DNA of 64,000 bases from Planctomycetota bacterium (GCA_021776825.1 JAJFFG010000122.1:62001-126000), one strand, 5' to 3'. Counted from the stretch's first letter, positions 18,253 to 27,181 are shown. The notes: a model not told the origin generated them from the letters alone. Program-made: numbers and translations.

Positions 18253-19189
18253 CGTCTCGGATCTTCGTCAGCACGTGTTCGTACGCGATCCACGCACGTT
18301 CCGACAACGGTGTGGGCTCCGCGAACACGTCGACCGCGGTGACGGCACGGTCCATCGACGCGCCCGCGCGGTCCTGGGGCTCGGCGCCCCCCGCTGCACG
18401 CGGTCGCCGCGTGTCACCACCAGCTCTCTCGCGATCGCGATTGCGCGCGTGGCGTTCCTCCTGCTGGACGCGACTCCGCTCGGCCGCGCGCGCAGCCTTG
18501 ATGCTCTCGCTGCAGTACTCCAGGAAGTTGAACAGTCGGCTGTTGTGACGCAGCCACTGCTTCGCGGGGCTCTTCCACGGCGTGCGAACCGGACGATTCG
18601 TGATCGCCACCGCCCCCGTCGAGTTCACCGTGACGATGGGCCGTCCCCCCGCCTCGTCGTCCAGGTTGTCACCGAGGTCGTTCCACGTGAACGCGGCGAT
18701 CACGAGATCCGGCTCGTAGCGAACTCCGTCGAGTTCGAAGCGCACGGCCTGCTGCACGGTGCTGTAGCCGTTGACGCCCAAGTTCACGGTCTCGCAGTCC
18801 GGGACCAGTTCCTGGAGGACGCTGGCGAACATCTCGTCGTCCTCGACTCCGTAGCCCCACATGAAACTGTCGCCGAGGACGACGATGCGCTTGATCCCAT
18901 CGGGACTGTGCGGCTCGATCGGTCCGTCACGGAGACCCTCCGCGTTGGTCGTGATCCGCGCGTCGAAGCTCCCAGTCTGGACGTACCGCCTGTCCACCGC
19001 GCTCGCGCACGTCCACCCGGCCTCGGGGTGGTACGCGTGCATCAGGCCGCGCGTGAGCGTTGCCGTACCAAGACCGAGCACGCGGACGCCGACCTCCGCC
19101 GCCCCCAGCCCGAGGACGACGCCGAAGAGTGTCCCCAGGGCGCGCCGTCGCGTCACTCCGGCCCAGCGCCTGCGCAGCCAACCGATCAT
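18226..19189 (-). pseudogene. SGNH/GDSL hydrolase, 3'-truncated
   Basis: Starts at ATG 19189 behind GGGAGGGAAG. It has an N-terminal membrane anchor (LGTLFGVVLGLGAAEVGVRV), the block I motif VVLGDSFMWGYGV with the nucleophile serine, an oxyanion segment VNLGVNGYSTVQQ, and AAFTWNDLGDN. This is the ALGX-like or O-acyltransferase-type SGNH family common in exopolysaccharide loci. Homology ends around 18230 after AWIAYEHVLTKIRDDA. Beyond this the frame runs for some 250 codons of Arg-rich nonsense and the block V Asp-x-x-His is absent. At the breakpoint a GT87-like remnant takes over in another frame, so the gene is truncated by a deletion junction. Confidence 0.75.
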
Positions 19190-19411
19190 CTTCCCTCCCG
19201 GACCGGACGGCGAGGCCGACGCAAGGCACGGGGACCGCGCCGCGCTGTAGTCTCCACGACCAACATGAACCACGCCTAAATCGCCAACTCGGCAGGTGCG
19301 TTCACCTCTCGTTCAGGTCGCACACACAGACTCTGCGCCGCGATCGAGCGCGTCGGCATGAGGGCTCGATGTCGGAAGTCTCCGTAGCCGCGGCGCCGAA
19401 GAAGGAGTCGC

Positions 19412-20265
19412 GTGTCAACGGACGAGGTAAGCAGCCCGCAGATCGACCGAGCCGTCGTGCCCGACGGGCTCTCCGCGTTTCCCTGCGCGCTCTGCGGCGC
19501 CGGCGACCCGCAGTCGGAGTTCACGAAGCAGCACTTCCGATACGTGAGTTGCCAAGGATGCGGTCTGGTCTTCGTGAGCCCGCGCCACGCCGACCTCTCG
19601 GTAGCGAACGGGCCGATGCAGCACGCGCGCGAGGAGTACGTCGAACACGACGAGGCCAGCTGGCCTCGCGGCGTCGCAAGTACTCGAAGCGACTCCAGCG
19701 CTTCTCGCCGTTCCGCAAGACCGGCCACTTCCTCGAGGTCGGCTGCTGCGGGGGTCACCTCCTGAGCGTCGCCGCAGAGAGAGGATGGGACGTGGAAGGC
19801 ATCGAGCCGGAGCGCGAGACGGCCGCGGTCGCGCGAGAGCGCTTCGGGCTGCGCGTTCATCAGAGTCTTCTGGCCGACGCGGAGCTCCCCGCGGATCACT
19901 ACGACGTCGTCTACCTCTGCGAGGTCATCGAGCACATCGCCGATCCGGTCCCGCCGTTCGCGGAGATCCGACGTGCGTTGCGGCCCGGTGGAGTCGTCTA
20001 CGTGAAGACCGGCAACGTCCGATCGTGGTCACGTGCCATCCGCGGCCCAGCGTGGTCGTACGTCGCGTACCAGCGACTCGGGCACGTCACGTACTACTCC
20101 CCAACGACCATCGAGCTTCTCTGTGCAGCAACCGAGTTGCAACTCCTTGGCGTTCGCACCTGGGGGGTCGAGGTACCGCGGGGCATCCGTCGGTCGCTGC
20201 TGCGCCCGCTGGCGAGACTGCTCCGCCGCGGCGGCCACATGGAAGCCTTGGTCCAGAAGCCATGA
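19412..20265 (+). pseudogene. Class I SAM methyltransferase with zinc-ribbon start, frameshifted
   Basis: The first part (GTG at 19412 behind GAAGGAG) reads a Cys4 ribbon, CALCG and CQGCGLVFVSPR, typical of sugar-modifying SAM methyltransferases. Around 19655-19680 the coding character moves to another frame, which gives RKYSKRLQRFSPF, the SAM loop FLEVGCCGGHLLSVAAERG, and VIEHIADPVPPFAEIRRALR to the stop at 20265. Both parts together make one normal-length protein, so one base seems to be missing (or two gained) near 19665. Either half alone would be non-functional. A sequencing error is possible; however, other genes in this locus are also damaged. Confidence 0.78.
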
Positions 20266-20301
20266 GAGGCGACGCGCTCCGACCGTGCGCGACGTGCGGC
20301 G

Positions 20302-20994
20302 TTACCTTGCGTCGGCCGGGCGTGCGACGACGAACACCGTACGAGCCAGGAGCACATCGCGCTGGGAGAGCATCGCGCGCACGTCGTCGGGGAGTCCGCA
20401 GTCCCGCCCGAACCCCAGCCACCGTGCGGCAAACCGGTGGAGCATTCCGCCGTACGTGTTCCGAGTGCGGATCGTCGTGACCCGCCAGCCCGTCCGAACC
20501 AACGCATGACACAGGTAGAACGTGCCCATGCGGTTCACGTGCTCCGGCACACGCGGCAGGTAGTGGCCGACATAGCCACGACGGAGCATGCGCAGACGCT
20601 GGCGCAGGTCGATCGTGTTCGGCAGCGAGAGGAGCAGCACGCCGTCGGGTCGGATCACGCGCCGGAACTCGCGCAGGATCTGCCACGGGTTCTCGACGTG
20701 CTCGATGCCTTCGCAGTGCGCGATCGCGTCCGTGCTCGCATCCGGGAACGGCAGCAGCTCGTTGAAGTCACAGCGCGTGACCTCCGTAGCCGGATCGCCC
20801 GTCCAGAACTCCGGGTAGAGATCGCACGGTGTCACCCGCCATCCGCCCTCGGCGGCCCGCGTCGCGAGGTGGCCGATCCCGCACGGGATGTCGAGCAGAT
20901 CCCCGCGCCGCGGCATCTCCTCGTCGAGCACGCGGAGCGCAAAGTCGAGAACGCCCTGCGTCCCGGTCGACGGTTCCCACGGTGCGTCGCTCAT
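20302..20994 (-). CDS. Class I SAM-dependent methyltransferase
   Basis: A 230-aa methyltransferase from ATG 20994, where the coding character starts; upstream in-frame sequence is Arg-rich. The SAM-binding loop is DLLDIPCGIGHLATRA, followed by an acidic residue ending the second strand (TPCDLYP). Motif HCEGIEHVENPWQILREFRR and RPDGVLLLSLPN match the Methyltransf_11/23 group. The family usually methylates small molecules or sugars. It is convergent with the frameshifted methyltransferase (36 bp apart) and lies within the damaged glycan locus, but is itself intact. Confidence 0.85.
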   Translation of the reverse strand: MSDAPWEPSTGTQGVLDFALRVLDEEMPRRGDLLDIPCGIGHLATRAAEGGWRVTPCDLYPEFWTGDPATEVTRCDFNELLPFPDASTDAIAHCEGIEHVENPWQILREFRRVIRPDGVLLLSLPNTIDLRQRLRMLRRGYVGHYLPRVPEHVNRMGTFYLCHALVRTGWRVTTIRTRNTYGGMLHRFAARWLGFGRDCGLPDDVRAMLSQRDVLLARTVFVVARPADAR

Positions 20995-21113
20995 GCGGCG
21001 GCAGGCTACACGCCGGGTACGCGCACCGTCCTTCAGATGCGGGCGTCGTCGACGGGCTCGCGAGGCTGGCGTCCACTCGGTACCGTGCGGCAGCAGCGTG
21101 GGCACTGACTGAC

Positions 21114-21848
21114 ATGAAGACCAACCCCGACATCTGACTAGTCATCCCGGTGTTCAAGGAGGCCGACCGCTTCCCGCCGTTCCTGCGCGCGCGGCGCGAT
21201 GCCTTCGACCGCGATGGCGCAGGCGTCGTGTTCCAGGTCGTCGACGACGGGTCGCGCGCGTCCGAACGCGATGCGGTGGCGACCGTCGTGCGTGCCGCAG
21301 GCCCGCTCTTCCGTGAACCGCTGCTCCTCGACGCGAACGTCGGCAAGGGCGGCGCCGTTCTCTCGGGCTGGGCCGCGACCGCCGGAGCTGGCATCGCCTG
21401 GCAGGGGTTCCTGGATGGCGACGGCGCCATCTCGGCGGCCGTGCTCCGAAGAGTCATCGAGCGTGCCCGGACATCGGACGCCGACGCGATCTTCGCCACC
21501 CGCATCCGGATGCTCGGCAGGACCATCGAACGTCAGCCGACGCGGCACTACCTCGCTCGCGTGTTTGCCACTCTGGTCGGGATGTCGATCGACTCGTCCG
21601 TCTACGACAGTCAGTGCGGGCTCAAGCTGGTTCGTACCGACGTCCTCGAGACGATCCGCCCGCGCCTGGCAGAGCAGGGGTTCGCCTTCGACGTCGACCT
21701 CCTCGCCGGACTCCGGACCATCGGGGCCACGATGATCGAAATGCCCATCGACTGGATCGACGTGGCGGGGAGCAAGGTGCACGTCGTTCGCGACGCGTTC
21801 CGACTGGCGTGGGCGCTGCGCCGGATCCGGCGGCGCTGGAGAGGGTAG
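21114..21848 (+). pseudogene. GT2-family glycosyltransferase with early in-frame TGA
   Basis: From ATG 21114 the frame reads MKTNPDI, then TGA at 21135-21137, then LVIPVFKEADRFPPFL and a complete GT2 domain to 21848. LVIPVFKEA is the conserved first strand of GT2 enzymes (dolichyl-phosphate-mannose synthase type), so the coding sequence clearly begins before the TGA. Later motifs include FQVVDDGS, LLLDANVGKGGAVLSGW and GFLDGDGAIS (the metal-binding DxD-like site), ending with VAGSKVHVVRDAFRLAW. A restart at GTG 21150 would delete the first strand. I read it as a nonsense mutation, for example of a Trp or Ser codon; a sequencing error cannot be excluded. Confidence 0.72.
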
Positions 21849-21857
21849 CGAGCGCGC

Positions 21858-22769
21858 TCAGCGCGCCGGCTCGGGCATCCAGTCGGTCACCTTGCACCCC
21901 CACCAGGCGTGCAAACTGATATTGAGTCGCCCCGGCGTCGAGGCGGTCGCATCCCCCCAGTACCGCGCGTAGGCTGTGACGTGCCGGTGCGGGAGCCGTC
22001 CCTCGAGTCCCATCTGGCACCTCAACGTCACACGCAACGCAGCCTTCTTCGGGAGCCGCAGGCGCTTCCCGATACCGCGCCGCGGCGCGACACGCATCGG
22101 GAACGTCGCTTCGACGTCAAAGAACGCCACAGGCGAATCGGAGAGCTCGATCACGGACTCGAGCGTGCACGTGGCCTCGGCACCCTCGGCCGCCAGCTCG
22201 CAGTCCCACGTGGACGACAGCACGCGCGCGAGCGCCGCCGCGTCAGCGGTCCAAGTGTCGCCCGGCGCCACCTTGGCCTTCGGCGCGAGCGCGCGCGTCC
22301 ACTCCAGTCGCGCCTGGGGCAGACAGCGACGCATGAAGTCGTCACGCAGCCACTCGGTGACGTCGCGCGACGGCCGCCCGCGCCCGCCCGCCTCGCTCCA
22401 GCGATCGCCATCGAGGGCGATCCGGGCCCCGACAAGCGACTGGTCGTACTCCTTGCGATCGGGGCGCACACCACCGCTCGGGAAGTGAGCCACGCCGCGT
22501 CGGATGCCGCCGCGAGTATCGACCTCGTCAACGCGGACGGTCGCGATCCAGGCGTCGTTCTCGTACAGCTTCGTGTTCGGAGTCACCTCGCCACCTTCGG
22601 GACGGAACTCGAGGTCGTAGCCGAGGCGACCGTCCAACTCGACCAGATCGCCCTTCTTCCACTCGAGGGCCGGGAACGCGAGGGCGTGACCGGCAGTATC
22701 GGCGGCCACTGCTACGGAGACCGCGACGAGTGCGAGGAGAGCGACAGCCACGGGGCGACGGTGAGACAT
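21858..22769 (-). CDS. Secreted protein of unknown function
   Basis: A 303-aa protein from ATG 22769, which has GGAGG seven bases upstream and begins a signal peptide (RRPVAVALLALVAVSVAVAA). The mature part contains KGDLVELDGRLGYDLEFRPE, an early strand pair, and a later section with several Cys residues (CELAAEGAEATCTLE). It ends CKVTDWMPEPAR. Beta-rich and basic; no family recognised. It is divergent from the secreted protein at 22911, with a 141-bp shared promoter region. Confidence 0.72.
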   Translation of the reverse strand: MSHRRPVAVALLALVAVSVAVAADTAGHALAFPALEWKKGDLVELDGRLGYDLEFRPEGGEVTPNTKLYENDAWIATVRVDEVDTRGGIRRGVAHFPSGGVRPDRKEYDQSLVGARIALDGDRWSEAGGRGRPSRDVTEWLRDDFMRRCLPQARLEWTRALAPKAKVAPGDTWTADAAALARVLSSTWDCELAAEGAEATCTLESVIELSDSPVAFFDVEATFPMRVAPRRGIGKRLRLPKKAALRVTLRCQMGLEGRLPHRHVTAYARYWGDATASTPGRLNISLHAWWGCKVTDWMPEPAR

Positions 22770-22910
22770 GGCGAACCTCCACTCGCTCATCGGCACGTCG
22801 TCCGGGCGCGATGGAGCCTGCCGGCCTGCCCCCGAGGCCCTCCTCTCTGCCCCGAAGGCGTCCGCCCGCGCTACCATGAGGGCACGCAATCAAGCGGAGG
22901 AAGAGCCACG

Positions 22911-24293
22911 ATGCGTCTGGATCCGAGAACGAGCCTCGCGCTCGCCGTCACCGTTGCGGTTGGACTAGCAGGTTCGCTTGCCATCGGCGCCGCACCGGCC
23001 GCCGCGAAGGGCAAGAAGGACAAGTCCGCTCACGTGATCTCCACCGATCTCACGGCGCTCGGACTGGCTGAGCCGGTCGTGTTCACGCTCGAGCGACCAG
23101 AGGGGCTCTGGCGCGCGCACCTGGCGCGCATGGACAAGTACCCGAGTCGCAACCAACTCACCCAGTCGGAGTTGCCCCCGCTGGCAGAACGCTGGCTGCT
23201 CACCTCGGTCGCCGACGGCCGCGCATTCGACGCACAGGTCTTCGTGATGTTCGAGCGCGGTGACTCGCGCGAGATGAAGACAACCGCCAACTCGATCGCG
23301 TTCTACCCCGAGACGATGTTCCCGTTCGAGGACACGGTGTTCGACGGCGCGTGGATCGTCAACCCACGCAAGTTCCGCGTCGCTGGGAAGAAGCGCGTGC
23401 AGGGCGTCATGCTCGAGAACTCGGGGCATCGGCTGAACTCCACGGAGAAGCTCGTCTACCAGTTCGCGCTTCTGCCGATGCCCGGCGACTACCACGTGAT
23501 CGTCGGAGCGATTCGCACGCCGACGTCGACGACCGCCGGCCACGGCGGCGGCGGGAGCGGTCAGGCGTCGGCCACCTCGACCACCAGCGTCGGCGACGCG
23601 GCAGGAGTTCCCGGCGTTGATGGAGGGCCGGGAGGCACGGGCGACGGCGCCATCGGCGGCGGCGACAGCGGGCCACAGACGATCGACACGAGTCCGAACG
23701 ATGCCGACAACAACCAGACCCGCGTGAGCGCGGACCTGATCCACGAGATCGTCGAAGGCATCCATCTCTCCGTCCCGAAGAAGCTCCGCAAGGGACTGCG
23801 CCGGTTCCAGTTGCGTGACGAGTGGAACAGCAGCGAGGGACTGACCTCCCGCTTCGTCAGCATGTCCGTCCCGGCCACGTGGGACTCGACCCCGACGACC
23901 GCCCTCGACGGCGATCGCATCGAGTGGCGCGAGCGCGACAAGGACGGTGCGGTCACGACCATTGCGCGTGTCGAGTTCCTCTCGGCGAGCGCGGAGGACG
24001 AGATCGCGTCGCTCGCGCAGCGAACACTCGCGTCACGCGACCTCGTGGACACCGAGTTGCAGATGCTCACCACCCGTGACGGGACGAGCTCTGCCGTGGT
24101 CTGCCCCACCGAGACCAGCTCCGAGCAGGGGCTGCGCCGGGGCGACGACGAAAGCTGGCTTCGCGAGTTCGGCTACGTGCTCGCCGAGTTCTCGTTCTAC
24201 GAGGTGGAGATCCTGCGCCCAGCGGGAACTCCGAGTCAGCTCGACCGACTGAAGGAGATCCTGGAGTCGGTGGAGATCCACGTCTTCTACTGA
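22911..24293 (+). CDS. Secreted two-part protein with Gly-rich linker, unknown function
   Basis: A 460-aa protein from ATG 22911 behind GGAGGAAG. The signal sequence is LALAVTVAVGLAGSLAIGAA. An N-terminal domain (about 40-205) contains AHLARMDKYPSRNQLTQSEL and FERGDSREMKTTANSIAFYP. A glycine/serine/threonine linker (about 206-262) with runs of Gly follows, then a C-terminal domain with LIHEIVEGIHLSVPKKLRKG and a YEVEILRP end. The linker suggests two separately folded extracellular domains. No family recognised. A small membrane protein starts 40 bp downstream on the same strand and is probably co-transcribed. Confidence 0.78.
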   Translation: MRLDPRTSLALAVTVAVGLAGSLAIGAAPAAAKGKKDKSAHVISTDLTALGLAEPVVFTLERPEGLWRAHLARMDKYPSRNQLTQSELPPLAERWLLTSVADGRAFDAQVFVMFERGDSREMKTTANSIAFYPETMFPFEDTVFDGAWIVNPRKFRVAGKKRVQGVMLENSGHRLNSTEKLVYQFALLPMPGDYHVIVGAIRTPTSTTAGHGGGGSGQASATSTTSVGDAAGVPGVDGGPGGTGDGAIGGGDSGPQTIDTSPNDADNNQTRVSADLIHEIVEGIHLSVPKKLRKGLRRFQLRDEWNSSEGLTSRFVSMSVPATWDSTPTTALDGDRIEWRERDKDGAVTTIARVEFLSASAEDEIASLAQRTLASRDLVDTELQMLTTRDGTSSAVVCPTETSSEQGLRRGDDESWLREFGYVLAEFSFYEVEILRPAGTPSQLDRLKEILESVEIHVFY

Positions 24294-24333
24294 TCGGGAG
24301 TTGCAGCGCACGACCGGCGCGAGGAGGAGGGCG

Positions 24334-24807
24334 ATGCTCGGGCGAACAACGCTCACGCACCGCGCAGCGAAGATCGCGCTGGTCGTCGTCATTGCATGGA
24401 CGGCGCTCGCCGGCGCCGCGTTGCTCCTCCAGCGCCGCGAGCCATGGCCGCAGACCGTCTGGGTTCGCGCGAGAACCTGGGACGTCGAGGCCGGCTCGCC
24501 GCGCGTCGACATGCGCCGAGACTCGTTCGACGGTCCCGCCTTCGCGGGCGTCGACATTGACTCGTACTGGTTCGGAGAGGTCGAGACACCCGACCGTTTC
24601 GGGCTCGCCATCTCGCGCGAGCTCACTGACGGAGAACGTCGGAACGTGCGTCTCGCACGGATGGGTCTCCTCCCGTGCTTCTCGCAGTCCGGCGCCGGCT
24701 ACCAGGCGACGGGTGAGACGCGCACGCTGGACGGAGCGACGTGGTGGCGTCTGAGCCTGTTCGACCCCGAGTACAGCAAGTGGACCGTCGGGTGGTGGCA
24801 GAGATAG
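24334..24807 (+). CDS. Small membrane-anchored protein, unknown function
   Basis: A 157-aa protein. ATG 24334 is preferred over the upstream in-frame TTG at 24301 because GAGGAGGAGGG lies just before it. One N-terminal transmembrane segment (IALVVVIAWTALAGAALLL) is followed by an outside domain with several Trp and Arg residues (TVWVRARTWDVEAGSPRVDM) and the end KWTVGWWQR. Not recognised. It follows the two-domain secreted protein by 40 bp and is convergent with a 33-codon ORF one base away. Confidence 0.65.
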   Translation: MLGRTTLTHRAAKIALVVVIAWTALAGAALLLQRREPWPQTVWVRARTWDVEAGSPRVDMRRDSFDGPAFAGVDIDSYWFGEVETPDRFGLAISRELTDGERRNVRLARMGLLPCFSQSGAGYQATGETRTLDGATWWRLSLFDPEYSKWTVGWWQR

Positions 24808-24808
24808 A

Positions 24809-24910
24809 TCAGGCAGCGATGGAGGCGAAGCGACGCGCCCACGCCTTCCGGATGGCGCGCAACGCAGCCGGGTAGACGATCCAGCGACGGAACGGATCGA
24901 TCGCTCGCAT
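24809..24910 (-). CDS. Possible 33-aa basic peptide or gene remnant
   Basis: ATG 24910 lies six bases after the sulfotransferase stop and reads RAIDPFRRWIVYPAALRAIR, then a short basic end. It is amphipathic and rich in Arg, Ala and Trp. It could be a translated small protein or the first residues of a glycosyltransferase- or methyltransferase-type gene lost by deletion. It is too short for a firm call. Confidence 0.3.
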   Translation of the reverse strand: MRAIDPFRRWIVYPAALRAIRKAWARRFASIAA

Positions 24911-24916
24911 GTCGGG

Positions 24917-25615
24917 CTAGAACGCGTACCCGAAGAGCCGGATTTCATCGGCGAACAGTTCGGCGACACGCTGACGAGACGCCGGATCGAAGTGCTCCCG
25001 ATACCGATCGCGCTGACCGCGGAAGCGGCCCTTGGCATGTGGTAGGTGCAGCGCATCCGGAAGCCCGATCTCCAAGCGGAGCGTCTCGAGTTCCTCGGCC
25101 AAGTCCTCGAAGCGGCACACGCGATCCACAGCGACTGCGCCGTCGATCCCGTACACGCCGAACCCCTTGCGCTTGAGCCGCTGGGGCGCGCCCGACTCCA
25201 GAAACTCGGCCATCGTCGGTCGCGGCTCGTCACGGTGCAGCCAGTGATAGAGCGAGACGACGCGATCCCACGGATTGCGCTCGACGGCGAACGTGACGTA
25301 GTCCGACCAGACGCGATCACCGACGTGCGCCCGTACCTCACCGGCAGAGATGTGGTTGTAGAACCCGTCGCGCTTCCACTGCTTCAGTGGCACGCGGACT
25401 CCGGTTGTGAGTTCCCCATCGTGCGGGGCGTGCAGGAAGTTCTGCGGGCCCCGGTGCCCCAGTTCGGACCGCAGAGTTTCGTCTTCGTCGCTGATGGGCG
25501 TGATGACGTCGTCGGGACCGCAGAAGCGCGACAACGCGATCTCGATCGACGTGCCGGCGGTCTTCGTCGTCTTCAGGAAGATGAACCGATGTCGATGCGA
25601 GAGGATCACGCGCAT
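24917..25615 (-). CDS. Sulfotransferase family protein
   Basis: A 232-aa sulfotransferase that would move sulfate from PAPS to a carbohydrate hydroxyl. The 5'-phosphosulfate loop is FIFLKTTKTAGTSIE, close to the N-terminus as in the Sulfotransfer_2 family. The 3'-phosphate segment is FAVERNPWDRVVSLYHW. The start at 25615 fits, since the loop begins at about residue 11. Its location next to a glycan locus suggests sulfation of an exported polysaccharide (inference). The substrate cannot be told from the sequence. Confidence 0.88.
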   Translation of the reverse strand: MRVILSHRHRFIFLKTTKTAGTSIEIALSRFCGPDDVITPISDEDETLRSELGHRGPQNFLHAPHDGELTTGVRVPLKQWKRDGFYNHISAGEVRAHVGDRVWSDYVTFAVERNPWDRVVSLYHWLHRDEPRPTMAEFLESGAPQRLKRKGFGVYGIDGAVAVDRVCRFEDLAEELETLRLEIGLPDALHLPHAKGRFRGQRDRYREHFDPASRQRVAELFADEIRLFGYAF

Positions 25616-25708
25616 GCACTCCGAGGAACGCGGGAGGACCCATGTTCTCGCTGACGGGCGCGGTCACCGAGATCGAACGCACCCGCACGTCCAACGCTGC
25701 GCGTCCCA

Positions 25709-25918
25709 TCAGCGTCCGCGGGCCGCAAAGAGCAGCACTCCCGGGTTCTTGCAGAGCGCGGGCGCCACCAGCACGCGGTGGATCGCCACACGACGTGCCA
25801 GAGCGACCACGAGAAAGCGCGCGCCTTCGACGACGAAGCGTCCTGAGCGATCGCGTTCGGACCGGTCGCGCAGTGCGCGTATCTCTCCCGCTGCGGGAGA
25901 CGTCTCGGCTCGGCTCAA
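25709..25918 (-). pseudogene. N-terminal fragment of a TrmH/SpoU-type RNA methyltransferase
   Basis: A 69-codon frame from TTG 25918 reads EIRALRDRSERDRSGRFVVE, then GARFLVVALARRVAIHRVLV. This is the substrate-binding domain start of TrmH-family 2'-O-methyltransferases (pattern R-x-L, then GxFVVEGxR). A stop follows at 25709, and no SPOUT methyltransferase domain with its knot motifs is found downstream. It is a fragment. Apart from it and the small ORF at 26003-26227, the region 25616-26231 holds no gene I can support. Confidence 0.5.
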
Positions 25919-26002
25919 CGCTCCGTTGCGCGGGAGACCGCGCGGATGGATCGGGTCATGTGTGCGCCGACGAGTGACGGGGGTCGGCTCCCCGGTTCGA
26001 GA

Positions 26003-26227
26003 TCATGGACGCGCGAAGCGTAGCCGGTTCATGCCAATACCGGAGATCTCCGTCTGCGCGTCGAATCGCGTCATCCGGCTACGCCGTACCACGAAATCCC
26101 GTTCGGCTCGCGTGGCGCGGACCCCCACAGATCGCTCCTCGGCCGGTGGCATCAGAGTCCATTCGTCGCCCCGCAGGACGGCGCGCACGCTGACCCCGGG
26201 GTCTCGGTTCCACCTCACGCGTTCCAC
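26003..26227 (-). CDS. Possible small protein of unknown function
   Basis: A 74-codon frame from GTG 26227, four bases after the alpha/beta-hydrolase stop. It is basic, reads GVSVRAVLRGDEWTLMPPAE in its first half and ends MNRLRFARP. Its third codon positions are less GC-rich than those of firm genes nearby, so coding is uncertain. If translated, it would be coupled to the hydrolase. Confidence 0.35.
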   Translation of the reverse strand: MERVRWNRDPGVSVRAVLRGDEWTLMPPAEERSVGVRATRAERDFVVRRSRMTRFDAQTEISGIGMNRLRFARP

Positions 26228-26231
26228 GCCC

Positions 26232-26957
26232 TCACGCCATGCCCGTGCGCTTCAGGAACGACTCGATCGCCGTGAACGCGGCGTCAGCGCGGCACTGCAG
26301 GATCAGGTGGGGCGAGCGGATCTCGACCGTCTCCATCGCCGGCAACTGCGACGAGAGCCGATCGCGGCTCGAACGCCCGACCAGGCGATCGTCGATCGCC
26401 GCGAGGTACAGCACCGGTACGGCGAGATGCGCGAGTCGATCCTCCACGGAGCCCGACAGCACCAGTTGCAAGCGTCCCGCGACCACGGCGGCAGGCACAC
26501 GGCTGACGATCTCGTGAACGTGATCGACCAGTTCCGTATCCGCGTCCCGACCGGTCAGGTAGCGACGCACAAACGCGCGCGGTAACGGGAGCCGAGTCAG
26601 CAGCGGCAGCAGCGACTCCAGGGACGGGCTCCACGCCGGCGCTGGGCTCGACGCGAACGACGCGCAGAGAACGAGGGCGGCGAGACCCTGCGGCGTCCGC
26701 GCAGCGTGCGCAATGCCGACCGGTCCCGAGAACGACTCTGCTACGACCGCGTACCGAACTCCGCCGGGTCGCGCCTCGGACACCACGCCCTCGAGCGCGT
26801 CGACGTCCAGCCTGCCATCGTCCGGGTACGCGACGGTGACGACTTCGAAGCGCTCACCGATCGCGCGCCGCAACGGCCCGAACAGGGCGGGCGTCCCGTG
26901 CAGTCCTGGCAGGAGGACGACGTGAGTGACGGGGTCGCGTTCACGCGGCATCGACAC
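26232..26957 (-). CDS. Alpha/beta hydrolase
   Basis: A 241-aa hydrolase. The oxyanion strand region is VVLLPGLHGTPALFGPL. The nucleophile is Ser in AESFSGP, a variant of GxSxG with Ala in first place. The acid is likely Asp in IDDRLV and the histidine is in SPHLILQ near the C-terminus. It resembles the small biotin-synthesis or lipase-like group, but the substrate is unknown. The start is GTG 26957 or ATG 26951; neither has a strong ribosome site and both lie inside a palindrome. Confidence 0.82.
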   Translation of the reverse strand: MSMPRERDPVTHVVLLPGLHGTPALFGPLRRAIGERFEVVTVAYPDDGRLDVDALEGVVSEARPGGVRYAVVAESFSGPVGIAHAARTPQGLAALVLCASFASSPAPAWSPSLESLLPLLTRLPLPRAFVRRYLTGRDADTELVDHVHEIVSRVPAAVVAGRLQLVLSGSVEDRLAHLAVPVLYLAAIDDRLVGRSSRDRLSSQLPAMETVEIRSPHLILQCRADAAFTAIESFLKRTGMA

Positions 26958-26965
26958 AGTGTCGA
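26951..26965. promoter_or_regulatory. 15-bp perfect palindrome over hydrolase start
   Basis: TCGACAC-A-GTGTCGA covers the start codon region of the alpha/beta hydrolase. It may be an operator or may fold in the mRNA to hide the start. The 224-bp gap to the divergent kinase gene (26958-27181) otherwise shows nothing clear. Confidence 0.35.
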
Positions 26966-27181
26966 CGGCGATGGCCCGGAACGGGAGAGACCGCGGCCGG
27001 CGAGCGTCACCGCGTGCGTCCGGGCTCGGGCGGCTCTATGGTCCCCCGGTGCAACCCATCAGCCTCGACGACTGCCCCAGCACCGCGGACGTCACGCGCG
27101 ATCTCGTCGGCTGACACGGGATGACGAGGAACGAACGAGCGACCTCGACGCGGCGCGCCGCGTCGCTACCCTCGTCCCTCC

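Noticed and set aside
21135-21137. TGA in the GT2 gene as a selenocysteine or a reassigned Trp codon
   Set aside because: No selenocysteine insertion structure was recognised, Sec is not expected in GT2 enzymes, and TGA is used as a normal stop throughout the window.
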